From contig MCFE01000118.1 in the NCBI GenBank assembly GCA_002104905.1, forward strand, positions 98,658 through 162,657: 64,000 bases of DNA, in the 5' to 3' direction. Positions 1-12,346 of the stretch are shown here, piece after piece (within the stretch, counting starts at the first letter, position 1; every line of letters begins with the position of its first letter). The stretch is from Basidiobolus meristosporus CBS 931.73. Taxonomy: Eukaryota > Basidiobolomycota > Basidiobolomycetes > Basidiobolales > Basidiobolaceae. The notes under the pieces are model-generated. The model did no database searches and was not told where the DNA came from. It saw only the letters and a list, made by a program, of their open reading frames with translations. Made by a program: the position numbers and the translations under genes.

Positions 1-107
1 TCCAAACTTCATCAGGATCTCATGGTAAATGAAACTTGCAACTTCTTGTTCACTGGCTATTGTTACAGCTTTAGCAACTGGCCATTTAGTGGCATGGTCA
101 ATTGCTA

Positions 108-983
108 CTATGATCCAATGGTTTCATTTCCTGGTAGTTGGCAGTCTTCCAATAAGTCAATTCCCCATCTCTCAAATGGTCTTACAGGCTCCAAAGGGAA
201 GAGTTTGGCAATTCTTTGTGGCTGGCATTCATTGATTTGGCAGTTTGGGCATGTTTTTACTAGCTTCTCAGTATCTTGTTTCATTCTGGGCCACCATGCT
301 CTGGCTTTCACAAGGCCATAGGTTCCTTCAATCCCTAGATGTCCATATCCATTGTGTAGCTTATATATTAAATCCAGGCAAGCAACATAAGGACAATAGG
401 CAATAGGGCTTCCATCAACAATTTGGTAGAGTGTTTCATCCTGTACTACAAATTTGCTGGCTTCATCACAAATTATCTTCTTGATATCTTCATCCACCTC
501 ATTAGGAATGGCTTGGTCCTCCAAGTACTTTGGTAATAGGCTAGGCCAATCTGATTCATGCACCAGGTTGAGTTGTGCAACTTGATCTAATCTTGGTAAG
601 GCATCAGCAACTGTGTTGTTTTTTCCAGGGCAGTAGACAATCTCCAGGTCAAATTGCTGAATGTATTCACTCCATCTTGTCATTCTTCTAGAGAGTACCT
701 TCTGAGTAAATATGTACTTGAGGGAGGCATGATCAGTCTTCACAGTGCATTTGACTCCTTCAATGTAGCATCTCCATGTCTTCAAACAGTGTATTATAGC
801 AAGCATCTCCTTCTCATGGACTGGATAGTTTTGTTCTGCTGAGTTCAGTTTCTTGGATTCAAAGGCAACAGGGTAGTCCTTTCCCTTGTGTTCTTGGCTC
901 AGCACTCCACCAATTGCATAATCTGAAGCATCTGTGCACAGAGTGAACTCTTTTCTGAAGTCTGGTATTCTTAAGCTTGGCAG
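108..983 (-). pseudogene. Gypsy RNase H and N-terminal integrase
   Basis: The RNase H segment begins near TDASDYAIGGVLSQEH and continues through KLNSAEQNYPVHEKEMLAII and VKTDHASLKYI. It runs into the integrase HHCC zinc-binding domain (LHNGYGHLG ... CPNCQ) and then PFERWGIDLL, the entry to the catalytic core. The segment is open from about 905 to 108. The TDASD part lies just upstream, across a short disrupted stretch. Confidence 0.8.
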
Positions 984-1349
984 CTAAGCAAGTTCATTCT
1001 TGAGTGTCTGGAAGGCAGTCTCACTAGCTATGTCACACTTGTAGGTATTGTCTTTCTTGAGGATATCAGTTAAAGAGGCTGCAATACTTGCAAACAACTT
1101 GGCAAATCTCCAATAATAGGACACCATTCCAAGGAATGATCTGAGCTCTGATATGCTATGGGGCTGTTTCAGATTCTTGATTACTTCCACCTTCTTGGGG
1201 TCTAAGGTTACTCCAGTGCTAGTCACTATGTGTCCCAGATATTCATCATGTTCCTTGAAGAACTCACACTTGGGTAGCTTGTCATAAAGCTTGTTCTCTG
1301 TTAACTTCTTCAAGACCTTTTCAATGTGCACTAAGTGATCCTCTTCTGT

Positions 1350-1994
1350 CTAGCTGTATATAAGTATATCATCTAGGTAGATTATGACAAACTTGTCTAA
1401 GTACTCCTGCAAGACAGTGTGCATCAGGGTCATGAGAGTTGCAGGGGCATTGGTGAGGCCAAAACTCATGACTAAGTACTTGTAATATCCATATCTAGTC
1501 CTGCATGCTGTCTTAGGGATGTCTTCTAGCTTCACCCTAATCTGGTTGTATTCTGAAATGAGGTCAATCTTGCTGAAAATAGTGGCTCCATTAAGTTGGT
1601 CCAAAGGCTCATCAATCCAAGGTATGGGGTACTTATTCTCAACAGTAACTGAGTATAGGGCTCTGTAATCAATACACATCCTAAGTGTTCCATCTTTCTT
1701 TTTCACAGAAAGCACTGGTGCTCCCCAAGGTGACTTGCTGGGTCTGATGTATCCTTGCTCCAATAGCTGATCAATTTGTCTCTTCATTTCCTCCAATTCC
1801 AATGGACTCATTCTGTAAGGTGTCTTGCTCACTGGAGGGCTATCTCCTGTGTCAATGGCATGATCCACATCTCTGACTGGTGGTAAGCTTACAAGCTCAT
1901 CTGGAAACATGTCTGAATATTTCTTCAAGAGAGTCTGGACCTGCTGGGGTGCTGGAGTAGCGGAATCCTCCTGTAATACTGCCATGAGGAACAT
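1350..1994 (-). pseudogene. Gypsy reverse transcriptase core
   Basis: A 214-residue RT segment with [41 protein letters not shown] (first catalytic Asp), [12 protein letters not shown] and the YLDD box in [11 protein letters not shown]. All three metal-binding Asp are present. The frame ends right after YLDD. The thumb and connection continue at 1331-984 (YLGHIVTSTGVTLDPKKVE and ISELRSFLGMVSYYWRF), separated by a TAG stop. Confidence 0.85.
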
Positions 1995-2284
1995 CTCAGT
2001 ACCTTATTTAAGCGCTCTACAGAACTGGGTCTTGCTAAGTTCACTTGTCTCACACACACTGAAATTGACCAAGTTGAAATCCAGCCTGGCAGGTAATAGC
2101 TCATAGGTCTTGTTGTCCTTTTGGATCTGAGTAGCATGAGTTCTCCAGTTGATTGATGGATTACAACAAAATAGCCAGGTTTTTCCAAGTACAAGGTCAA
2201 ACTTGCAGTTCCCAAATATATAAGCCTGTAGGTCTTCTTCATCGTCATTGATCTTCATTCTTACTGGCTGGGTAATATGGTTGA

Positions 2285-2764
2285 TTATGTGGCAGTTCCC
2301 ATCAGCTGTGGAGACTGAAGTTGATTTGGTAGGTTCTGAGTTGTTCCAGCTTTCAAGGCAAATTGCTCTGACATGTACTCATGTGATGCACCAGAGTCAA
2401 TCATGATTTTGGCAGGTACTCCATTCATTACTCCATTTAAGTACAATAACTTTCCTGAGTTTGAGGTCATTTGGGACAAGTACTCTTCTGTCATATGCAA
2501 GGTGAGTTCCAAGTCTTCTTCAAGCTCATCTTCCACATTACTGTGTTCATGGGACTCAATATGGTTGAAGGTTCTTGTTGGCTGGTATCCATTTCTTCTG
2601 TGAGGGCAGTACTTTGCAATATGTCCTTGCTGGTGGCAATTGAAGCAAAGTCCTTTCTTCTTATATTCTTCTGAGGTAGGATTCTTCTGCATAGTGTCTA
2701 TTTCCAATGGCACTGCTTCTGACTGTCTTTTTTCATAGTGATTGTAGCCTTTCTGATTAGTCAC
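2285..2764 (-). pseudogene. Gypsy gag zinc knuckle and aspartic protease fragment
   Basis: A 159-residue segment holding a CCHC knuckle (CFNCHQQGHIAKYC), an acidic linker and the aspartic protease active-site motif IMIDSGASHEYMS. The knuckle binds nucleic acid in the particle, and the protease would cut the polyprotein. The segment at 2258-2004 (FGNCKFDLVLGKTWL) is the C-terminal half of the protease in another frame. The equivalent protease in the second gypsy copy (13172-13525) is closely similar. Confidence 0.75.
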
Positions 2765-3048
2765 TGTAGGCTTACAACTCCAAACATAGCTGAGTCATAG
2801 TCAATTGCAATCTTGATGACTTCTTCTATAGTCTGAGGTCTGCAATAATTCACTTCCTTGCAAGTTGTTTCTTTCTACCCATCAATAAAGTATTCAACTT
2901 GATCCAGGGGGTCCATTCCTTCAATTTGTCCAAGTAGACATCTGTACTCATAGTTGTATTCCTGAACCATTCCTTTCTGTCTGAGTGTCTTTAACTTCCT
3001 TCTTAGTAGTGTCTGCTGGTGTGGAGGTTCAAAAGCATCCTGAATTTC

Positions 3049-3414
3049 CTACACAAACTCATCCCAGGTAGAGATTGTGAAGCACCCCATCATAGTGGCT
3101 GACCTGATCTTGTTGTGATACCACTGTAAAGCTGCATCTGCCAGGTAAGAAGCTGCATAATGTAACTTGCTTTCTGGAGCAATTCCTTTAGCTTTGAAAG
3201 CTTCTTCAATCTGAAAGAGCCAAGTTCCCAGGTTTTCAATGACTCTGCCATGGTACCAGTTGACCTTCACACTAAGGTTGCTCTTAACAGGGCTTTGCTG
3301 GTTCTGAGCCATTGTAGTCATTCCTTGTTCCTGTTGACTGAGGATCTGGAGTAACTGTAGCTGTTGGGCCAGGATTTGCTGCATAGCATTCTTCCATTCT
3401 TGATTGTCTGACAT
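3049..3414 (-). pseudogene. Gypsy gag (capsid) fragment
   Basis: A 121-residue open segment. A Gln-rich start (QQILAQQLQLLQILSQQEQ) is followed by a capsid-type region with WLFQIEEAFKAKGI, YLADAALQWYH and WDEFV, characteristic of retrotransposon gag (PF03732-like). The frame is lost after WDEFV at about 3049. The continuation towards the zinc knuckle, 3048-2765, is interrupted by stops. Confidence 0.7.
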
Positions 3415-3496
3415 CTTGAGGGTGTTTTCTTCTTTCTTCAGGAGGGAGGTTTCTGGTTATTGCTGCTATCAATGCTACAAGTCTTGGTATAAGAGT

Positions 3497-3864
3497 TGTA
3501 GCGGAATAGGGAGTTTAGCTAGTATTGTATTCAATAAAACTTGAATTGATTTTTATGGAGGTTTCAGCAGCTCCTTATACACATTTTGCCAGATCAATTG
3601 CTGACTAACTGTATTTCCTAATGTAGGTTGTGGCTGATGACTCATTTGATTGCATCATCATCACCCAATAAGATCTTACTCAGTGTATCTATTTCTGTCT
3701 GATAAGGATCTGCTGATTCATTTGCTGACTAATGCTACTGATTTCATAGATAATACTGATATACTGATAACCTAAACATATACTAACTGATTTGACTAAA
3801 AACTGATCTAACTTAAACATTCAAGCGGCAGATCATAACACATACTCCATTCTGAATTGCTACA
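3497..3864 (-). repeat. 5' LTR of the gypsy element
   Basis: On the minus strand the segment starts TGTAGCAATTC and ends ATTCCGCTACA, giving the TG...CA ends and short inverted termini (TGTAGC/GCTACA) of an LTR of 368 bp. Gag lies directly downstream and copia-B sequence directly upstream. The partner LTR is outside the window, so the ends are inferred from one copy. Confidence 0.6.
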
Positions 3865-3976
3865 ACCCTCTAATATTTGTTTATCAGCTCAAATGCAAGT
3901 CATTGTCCATGAGGGTAGCTGCAGGCTTGCAATTTTCTATTCTGAAGCATCTAAGAATGTCCCATATGTACTTAGA

Positions 3977-4640
3977 CTAGTTCAGCACAATTTTCTGCCT
4001 AGATATGTCAAATATGACTTCAATTCCAAGAAAATAGCTCAATTTTCCATGATCTTCCATCTTAAACTTGCTGATGATATCTGACTTTGTCTGTTTAGGT
4101 ACCTCCATGTCACTGGTAGCTATTATTTGAACATCCATATACAGAACTAGAACGGTCACACCCTCTTTGAGCTGTCTCACATAAATTCTGAGATATACAG
4201 TGCTACAAATGACCTCAATTGCCTCTAGATATTTGTCAATTGTGTTATTCCATGTGCTAGGTGCCTGCTTAAGCCCATATAACTATTTCCTAAGTCTGCA
4301 CACCTGATGGGGGCCTTTTGGATGAGTAAAACCTTCTGGTTGCTCCATATACATGTATTCTTGCAGAGTCTCATTTAGAGAGGCTGTTTTGATGTCCTTT
4401 TTGTGTAGATCTGGACTAAGTACAGCTGCCAGGGCTAAAACTGCTCTAATGGAGTCCAACTTGGCAACTGGCGCAAATATTTCCTCAAAGTCTAGGTCCT
4501 GGTTCTGGGAATAGCCTTTAGCTGCCAATCCAGCTTTGCACTTATGAAAGGTATTGTTTGAGGTTATCTTGTTCAAATAGACCCATCTACATACTATTAG
4601 CTTTCACCCATTTGGTAAATCTACTGGTTACCATGTTTTT
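3977..4640 (-). pseudogene. Copia-B reverse transcriptase fragments
   Basis: The segment at 4576-4283 reads LAAKGYSQNQDLDFEEIFAP, VAKLDSIRAVLALAA, HKKDIKTASLNETLQEYMYM and EQPEGF, the copia RT region (usually AKGYSQ...DY.ETFAPV and [10 protein letters not shown]). The segment at 4180-3977 carries the C-terminal RT (VLVLYMDVQIIA in place of LYVDDLI, then GKLSYFLGIEV). The YVDD box is mutated to YMDV, so this RT is inactive even apart from the stops. Confidence 0.8.
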
Positions 4641-5388
4641 GCCATAATCAGTGATTGGTACTCCTCCTACAAGGCTTGATGCCTCATAGTAGCATCTGGG
4701 CTTTGCATTGCATGTTACAGCTTGTGAGGTTTGGCACATAAGACAAGTTAAGCTTCTTCATGATCATTGAATGTCTGCCACCCCTATGAAGTATTATTGG
4801 GATGATCCCATCAAGAGGCCGCCACAAAGTGAAAGTCCTGTGACTAAGAGTTACTGATCTTGTTAAGACACTGTCAAGAGACTGAGCAAAAATAATTGCA
4901 CCCCAGGTTTGACAAAAAACTTAGTCAAAATTTCTCATCACAACAATGTATAAGTGGCTTTGTATTGGTTCCCTTCCAATTTGCTCACTTTCTGATCCTG
5001 GACACTCTATTGCCTCCTATGTTTGCGTGAATTGATTAGCCATTGCCTCTTTTTCACACTCCTTACTTCCTGATTGAACCATTCCTCTTACTTTTCATGT
5101 GTACAAATTGATTTATTTCTGTTGAAACTTCAGTTGTACCTCAATTGCCAATTGTATTGACCTATTCAAGTCCCTATACCCAACACTAACATTAAGCTCA
5201 ACCTCACACTCAACAAGTAACTCCATTAAAATCCACCACTCAATAAGTATTTCTGCTGTAATGCTCTGGTTCCACCACTTTGGTGGGAACCCAATGGCTT
5301 AATTCCACTGTTCATTCACTGGTTCTCACACATCCTGGTCTTCAGCAGGTACTGCAAGGTCTAGCACCTCATCTGCCAGTCTTTACAA
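4641..5388. other. Unassigned AT-rich segment inside the copia-B split
   Basis: No coding segment is recognised on either strand. It lies between the copia-B RT fragment and the foldback element and is probably an end of the inserted DNA transposon, but I could not define a terminal repeat. Confidence 0.3.
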
Positions 5389-5390
5389 TA

Positions 5391-6122
5391 GACTTGTTCC
5401 GTCAGATAGTGCCACATTGAGCCATGAGTGCCAAATGATGCCATAGTGAGCCAGAGAGGCCAAGTGAGCCTCTACCTGGCCACAGAGTGTGAAACATAGC
5501 TCTGCATCCTCATGCAAAGCAGCCCCTGTGTTTCACCTATTGTGTTGGAGAAAATCCATTTTTTGACCTTTTTTTTTGGATCAATGTTATGCAGGATGTG
5601 TTAGAGCACAAGCAGATTGAAGATATGCATCTGGTTCTCAATACCCATGGCACTCTGAATCTAGCTCCTGTAGCTTGTATCATGTTACAAAAATGAATGG
5701 CACTATCTTGGTCCACTGGTACTATCTGGCACTATAAGTGCTTTGTATAGATCTTACTTTAGGTCTAATATTTAAATATAGTGCCAGAAAGTACCAGTGG
5801 ACCAAGATAGTGCCATTCATTTTTGTAACATGATACAAGCTACAGGAGCTAGATTCAGAGTGCCATGGGTATTGAGTACCAGACGCATATCTTCAGTTCT
5901 CCTGTGCTCTTACACATCCTGAGCTACATTGATCCACAAAAAAAGGTCAAAAAATGGATTTTCTCCTGCGCAATGGGTGAAACACAGGGGCTGCTTTACA
6001 TGAAGATGCAGAGCTATGTTTCACACTCTGTGGCCCAGCATAGGCTCACTTTACCTCTCTGGCACACTATGGCATCATTTGGCACTCATGGCTCAATGTG
6101 GCACTATCCAACAGAACAAGTC
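5391..6122. mobile_element. Foldback (long hairpin) element
   Basis: Two arms of about 346 bp (5391-5736 and 5778-6122) are near-perfect reverse complements around a spacer of about 41 bp. The outer ends read GACTTGTTC...GAACAAGTC, flanked by TA on both sides. The arms contain repeated GTGCCA-type words (for example AGTGCCAC and TGGCACTC). No transposase is encoded inside, so it would move only with help from elsewhere. The same end motif occurs at 16513 beside the Harbinger transposase. Confidence 0.8.
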
Positions 6123-6124
6123 TA

Positions 6125-7708
6125 ATAAATCCTTGCAATATTCCAATGCATTTTCTTGAGCATTGCTCTTGAAGAAGTGCTGCAACCTCTTGGTGTGCCT
6201 ATTGATGTTCCAAAACTCCACTGAAGGCATTGTGATAGTCTTTTAAGTTCTTGACATTGTAGCCTGTCTGTCAGTGGGATCTCCACTCTTTCAACAATGG
6301 AGGCTGTGGATGCTGTGGCAGACAAATTGCTTTTTTCAGCAAGCTCATCTACCTTGCTGGAGTGTAGATCAACTGGCTGCGCTATCAACTCTTGTGAAAA
6401 CAGCTGTTTTCTTGTTGGTAATTCTTCTTGGCTATGATGGGATTCGGATTGCTCCTGGCTTGTGGCATTATTTGGCAAGAACTGCAGCTTTTCTTGCATG
6501 CCTCCCTGTCTCAGGCTTGGGTAGATATTTTTCCCTTTACCTTTTCCTTTATTACTGCCAGGTCCTTCACGGCTACTCTGACTGAGTGCTTCCTGGGTGT
6601 TACAACACTTTTTCCTTAATAAACATTGTGCTGGTGTACCCATGTTAGCCTGCTTGTCCCTGATTGTCACTCTTCCAGCAACCTGATGTCTTTTGATGCT
6701 TGTCTGGAGCTTTTGGCCCTGCTTGTAATGGGCTCTTGAGGAAGCTGCTGGTTGTTAGCCATGCTACCCTTGTTCTTCTGCCTTTGATAGTTTCTGCTAT
6801 TCTTGAGATACTTTCTTAGCATACCAATGCTGGCCCAAAATCTGTTTGCCTGTTTGAATCCAGGATAATGTTTATGGAACAAGTCAAGTGCATTCTGCTT
6901 GGCCTTGAGTTCCTGATGGTCCCCTAGTATGCCAGCCTTAAGGTGATGGCATGCTAGACTTCTGACAGCCTCTTATATATTAGCCTACTCTTCATCATTG
7001 CACTCAATGGCTACACGGTTCTTCAACGTCTTTTGATATTTAGGCTTTAGTATTCACACCACATTGTCTCCCTCCCCCACTGCAATAGGTTTTTCTGTGG
7101 GTTTTATCTTTAGGCTCTGCTGTTGAGCTTCAAAGATTATACAGTGTTCCTCTACTGTTACATTAGGAAATGGCTCAACTCCTGGCTGTGACATTGAGCT
7201 ACTTGAGTTCCTTCTTTGCAGCAAAGATACTGCTTTCTCTATCTAGTATATTGATTGATCTACAAGTATTATCCACTCATCCTGTTTCTGGACTATTTCC
7301 TGATTTCTCTGGGCTATTGCATCTATCCTATCAGCCACTGCACCTAATTGCTTCATTAATGCTCTGGTATGAGCTGACAACATACTTGCTAATATGGATG
7401 GTGGTGATGTTATCATGGCCACTTGCTGATCTTCAACTGAGGGTACTGTGTTTGCTACATTCTCATCTACCTGAGCATAATGGTCAGCTTGTGGCTTGCA
7501 GAGGTTCTCAATTGCCTACTTGTCTGAGAGCCTGAGGAGTCTGCATTATTACCTTCAATGGGCACACTATCCACAGGGTATTTTTTGGATATAGCCCTGC
7601 TTTTTGCACTGAATTTTAGAGCAAGCTGTTGTCCAACCATTCTTCTGTTGCTGTCAGTGGTGGGATTTGGCTGAGAACAGACAACTTTGCTTTATTTTTT
7701 GGCGGCAT
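6125..7708 (-). pseudogene. Decayed accessory ORF of the DNA transposon
   Basis: It begins with ATG and an MPPKNKAK start at 7708. It breaks after about 30 codons and reappears as open segments at 6882-6667 (FHKHYPGFKQANRFWASIGM) and 6670-6125, the latter Gln/Ser-rich and basic (GPGSNKGKGKGKN). No family is recognised. The start and the divergent position relative to the transposase suggest a second transposon protein, but this could be an unrelated gene fragment. Confidence 0.35.
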
Positions 7709-7930
7709 ATATATGGAAGTGAGTCAAACCAAAGGGGATATAGTGTTACATATATGTGTGTATGTGGTGCCACAACTTTATTTATAATGCTTACTATGGT
7801 GGTTCATCATTGAATCTTACATTCATGTAGGTGCAATGTCTCAAATACAAGACTGTTTTAAGTTCACATGAGTATTGACCAAAAAGTGATATAATAGCAT
7901 TATGTTGTTGAAGGTCAAACTGTTTGCCCC

Positions 7931-10170
7931 ATGGACAAGACTACTTTGACTCAACACTGCAAGAGGAGAGAAAAAAGGCCATGTGGCTATTGTGGCAAGC
8001 CTCTTGGCCATGAAGCACACAGACAGCATAGGAAGTATTACAAGGATCACAGCCAGTATTTTGCCGCACAGTCATATTTGACCATTCATTGGTCACTACT
8101 GCACCAACATTATCTTGCCAGCCAGTTGATACTTCTATATTGGGACCTGGCCATCTTTGTCATATTGTGCAAACTGAGTCAGGTGAGTTTGTGACACCTT
8201 TAGGCTCACCTCAGCCTTCTGAATATGGCACGCAGAGTGATAGCTCTGACATAGAAGGTTCACTAAAGGATTTTGGGCCTCTCTCCCCTAACAGCTGTAC
8301 CACATATGAGCCTGATCAAATCCCTATAAACAATGAGACAACACCTGTTGAGACAAATGCCAAGGATACTTTATGGAGCCAAGTAAGCGCAGTAATCCAT
8401 CTGCTGGTGAATGATGCGATGTTGTGGCTAGAGAAGTGGCGTGTTTCCACTAATATCAGTAATGGGGGCTTTGCGGATTAATTACTACTTCTTGCCAAAA
8501 TCATACTGGGATGCAAGTTACTATGTAAATGGTAAAGTGGACAATAGTCATGTGGCTGGCAACATATGATCCAGAGACTGTCCTGATTCCAGCATTTGTT
8601 AACAGTTGCATGGCATTCACATCCAAAATTGCTACCATTGCAACATGTCCAAATTGTCAGGAATCCACCACCACTGAGGGTAACATTGTTCACACTCCGG
8701 ATATATTTTGGTCATACCCTACCCAAGGAAGCTCATGGAGTCCAACAGATATTGCAAAGCTATACAGTACCGCACTCAGTATCAATCAAGCGCAAGCATA
8801 TCCAATGTATTTGATGGCAAACATTACAAACAGCTAAGAAGCAAGGGCTACTTTGCAGGTATGTATGACCATGACTTTGCTTTAGCACTTGATGGATTCT
8901 CATTAAGCAAGTACTCTACCAGCAAATCCTGCTAGCCACTGATTCTCATCAATTGGAATCTGCCGCCCATCTTATGGTATCAGAGCAATAATCTGATGGT
9001 AGTCTCACTGGTATCTAGGCCTAAAGCACTGTCTAACCTGGATAGCTTCCTGTATACATAGCTGGATGAATTTTGTATGCTTTCCAGGGGGATAACGGTA
9101 GGTTGCCATCATGTAAAAGTGCATTTTATTATCTGCATAGGAGATACCCCAGCTATCAGCAAGATAGCCGGTTTTTCTGGGTACAATGGACAGTATTGCT
9201 GTTAAATATGTGAAATCCAGAGGAATTACTCTATAACTCACATACATTATTATTACCCAAGAACCAGCACTAAGAACATCATCTTTCCACAGAGAGAATG
9301 TACCAAAGTAAGAATACAAATGCAGCAGAGTTAACAAGCTATATGCCATTGGCCAGAATATGGAATCAATTGGAAACTTGAGATACTTCAGATAGAAGGT
9401 ATATGTTGGAGCAAAAGCTTTCCACTGGGAGCAATGCATTTGCTTTTCAACAATATCCCTATACTGATGATCAAGTTGTAAATGGGGGATATCAAGCTCA
9501 ATGAGCCCTTTGAGATACCGGAGAAATTTGAAAGAATTGGGAAGATATTACAAAGTATCTGCTTCCCTAAGTACTTCACATGGGCTCCAATTAATATTCA
9601 TACACATATTCAACAATACAAATGCAAAGACTGAATGAACTGGATATGTATTTATTTAAGTGGTGTTCTGAAGCCATTCCCACCAAGAGTACATTGGAAG
9701 CATTGGGAGTCATATGTGGACATTGTAGGAATAATTATCCCAAAGCGGATCACCAATGCCAACTTGATGCATCTACAGCTGTTGTGTGCGGAGTTTGTAA
9801 CAGGATTTGAGCGGCTATACTACAAACATAAAGCTGAATGTGTAGATCCTTGCCTCTACTGCATCCATGCTCTACACCATCTTGCACGGTGTGTGGAGAA
9901 TATTGGGCCTTGCTTCACCTTTTGGGAGTTTCCTAAGGAGTGGATGTGTGGGGAGATAGGAAGATAAGTCAAGTTGCAGGTACTACCATATCCCAATCTC
10001 ATCAAGAATATTACCTTCAAGTCTGTCATGGATGTGATGAGTTGGCACATGGAGGACAGCCAGAAAGAGTTGGAAAATACTGAGGACAAATGTGCACATG
10101 GAGACACCTATGCCTATGGCATTAAGAAACTAAGCAGCCCCAATGAGTGGGAAATCAATTAGGTAATGCA
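7931..10170 (+). pseudogene. TNP2-like transposase relic
   Basis: An N-terminal zinc-binding motif (CGYCGKPLGHEAHRQH, from 7931) is followed across stops and frameshifts by transposase blocks. These are DFALALDGFSLSKYSTSKSC near 8870; LILINWNLPP, then NLMVVSLVS and LSNLDSFLY near 8940-9060; GDTPAISKIAGFSGYNGQYC near 9140-9200; and CIHALHHLARCVENIGP then FWEFPKEWMCGEIG near 9860-9960. These are the conserved landmarks of Plavaka/KDZ transposases (LDGF.LFK; INLNLPP; PKKPKDLDSF; GDMPAI.KL.GF.GHN; IH.LLHIADYIE..GPV..YW.FP.ER.CG). Many stops make it a clear pseudogene. Confidence 0.75.
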
Positions 10171-11120
10171 AAGTTGGGTTGGGTGCAACAAGCAACTAAT
10201 TTTATCAGGAAAACTCCACCAAGATATGCCAAATTTCTTGTGATCACAAGCAAACTTCTACACCATTCAATATGGAACTCACACAAAAAAAAGTCAGAGC
10301 GCACCAATAAGGGGAACTAGAATCCAGCAGGGAGAAGGAATATATTGGCTAAATACCAAGAAGTTCTTTGCAAATATTCAGGAGGTATTCATGGCAGAAG
10401 TGGTAACAACCAAGCATATGCTTGCAAGATGTATATGTTACCAGCAGTACAAGGTATATGGCAACTTTGTAAGTATCACACTAAAAAGCTGTAAAGTTGA
10501 GGTGATAGATGTCAATTGCGCCAGGTGTGCATGCTTGTAGAGGTTAGTATGCAGGAGGCCATAGTTTTTTTTGATTCAAACTATATGTGGAATACCCAAG
10601 GTAGTAGTGGGTAAGCAAATAAAGAAAGGGGATTCTACAGTGGAATATATGAATTGCACAAGGGGAGGTAGAAAAAGAAAATACCATTTGGTAAATTGGT
10701 ATGGTAGCATTATACAGAGCCAGTGGTAGGCTGTCATACTGCCAATATAATGCCATCAGAGTCTTGCTGTGAGGCTGTCAAAAGACCGTCAAGTTTCTTG
10801 CCATATAAGGCAATTGGATGTCCTGGCCAACTATATTTACTTAAAATAGTTATAGAGCACTAAAAGACCACAGCAATACCATGCAAATGTTGATACAGCA
10901 CCAATGAAATATTGTCAAGTTTTATCCCTTTATTTGGCTGTAAAATTAGCAAAACACTGTCATGATTTTGTTTTAAGATTGTTAGGAGGGTCACTAATTC
11001 CAAGCTGCTGTTATTATGACTGTCTCTAAGCAGGATCTTGATGGCTGATCTAGATTGGATCTACCCACAGGACCAAATTATTTTCATAGGGCACCCAGAG
11101 CCAGGGGCATTTCTTAATCT
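10171..11120. other. Unassigned segment after the transposase relic
   Basis: AT-rich, with no recognised protein or RNA gene. It presumably holds the right end of the DNA transposon and the junction back into copia-B at about 11.1 kb. Confidence 0.3.
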
Positions 11121-11134
11121 GGTGGATCTCCTAA

Positions 11135-12346
11135 CTAGATAATTTGCTCTGATCTGGAAATGGTAAAATTATCTTCCATTTCTGGCTGAGTTAGGTATGG
11201 ATCTTCATTGAAAGTGTTGATTGCATCCTCAGGCTGCTGGCCAATGATTTCAATGACTTTCTGATCTGTATTCTCCTCAAATACAATATCCCTGCCCTTG
11301 ATCAGCTTCTGAATCTTGCCATCATACACACCATACTCTTTAGTATCCTCACAATACTTAAAAAAGATCCCTTTTCTACTCAAAGGTTCCAGTTTTGAGA
11401 GTTTTTTGTCAGGAATGTGATAAAAATATCATTGCCAAAAATCCAAGGTGCTGGAGGTCTGGTTTCTTGCCTGTATATGTCTCCCAGTTAGGTTTATTAG
11501 TTTCAGTAATGTTGACATACTCAGGTACAACAAACCTGTAGTGAAACTTGTACATATTGTGATATCTAACTCCCAAAGCCAAATTTTGATCATTTGCACT
11601 CAATACTGAGCAGCTCAGCTTAGTAAAAGCCAATTTCAGTCCCTGAGTAGTTGCTTTACTGACTGAGAGTAGGTTCTCAGCTATTCCTGGCACCTAGAGT
11701 ATGTCATTTAGTTTTGCTGTTGTTGCCCCTGAGATATCACTCATATTTAACTGTGTAGACCCACTGGCAGTAGCTACCAGTGCAGAGTTGTCTCCCAGAT
11801 AAACCTTTCTTATAGGAATTTTCTTTTAGTTGCTGGGCCACTCTGTTATGCTGCAAGTGTACTGTGATGCTCCAGAGTCATATACCATTCATTACTCTGG
11901 TTACTTGCACTCTCTGGTGCAGTTACAAATAACTGTTCATCAGTAGTTATATGATTAGCCTGTTCTAGTTTCTGTTTTTTTTCTGCTTGTTTCTTCTTGC
12001 ATTCTCTTGCCCAGTGTGCTGGCTCCATACAGTACTTACAACAACCAGGTTTTCTTTGGTTTTGTTGCTTTCCCTTCATTTCTGTGTACATTTCTGAGCT
12101 GAATTAAGAATTATCATCAATTTTCTCAGCTGAATCATTAGGCTGGAATTCTTCATGGAGTAGTCTTCCTTTGACATAGTGTAAAGTCAGATTGTCTTCT
12201 CTGCTTTCAATAGAAAGTATGAGTTGCTTGTAGTTGTCTGGTAAGCTGTAAATCACACAGAGTATCTTTTCTTCATCATCTATATCAGCATTAATACAGT
12301 AAAGCTCTTCAGCAAGTGTCTCCATTCTGATAATGAGTTGTAGCAT
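11135..12346 (-). pseudogene. Copia-B gag, zinc knuckle, protease linker and integrase end
   Basis: Four open pieces on the minus strand. 12346-12104 is gag (UBN2-like; ILCVIYSLPDNYKQLI, then LTLHYVKGRLLHEEF). 12091-11846 holds a CCHC knuckle (CCKYCMEPAHWAREC). 11693-11409 is the stretch before integrase (MPGIAENLLSVSKATTQGL). 11383-11135 is the integrase C-terminal region (CEDTKEYGVYDGKIQKLIKG, then RDIVFEEN). The catalytic integrase core is missing or unrecognisable. Confidence 0.75.

Larger units (their letters stand above)
1..3864 (-). mobile_element. Ty3/gypsy LTR retrotransposon, decayed, 3' part outside the window
   Basis: Reading leftwards from an LTR at 3864-3497, the element shows gag, a CCHC knuckle, aspartic protease, reverse transcriptase, RNase H and the start of integrase, which is the Ty3/gypsy gene order (integrase after RNase H). 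The first integrase aspartate lies in AIDHATKWPVA near position 95, and the rest lies beyond the left edge. The coding region is split into at least five open segments by stops and frameshifts, so the copy is dead. It interrupts the copia-B element whose RT fragment begins at about 3870. A plus-strand relative lies at 13150-14915. Confidence 0.85.
6125..11100. mobile_element. TNP2/Plavaka-like (KDZ-type) DNA transposon relic
   Basis: A two-gene layout is visible: a decayed minus-strand ORF starting at 7708 and a plus-strand transposase relic from 7931 to about 10170, with some 220 bp between the divergent starts. The transposase blocks match the TNP2-like transposases (PF02992 family) common in fungi. 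The whole block sits inside copia-B. Exact ends and target duplication could not be found; the foldback hairpin abuts or interrupts its left part. Confidence 0.55.
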
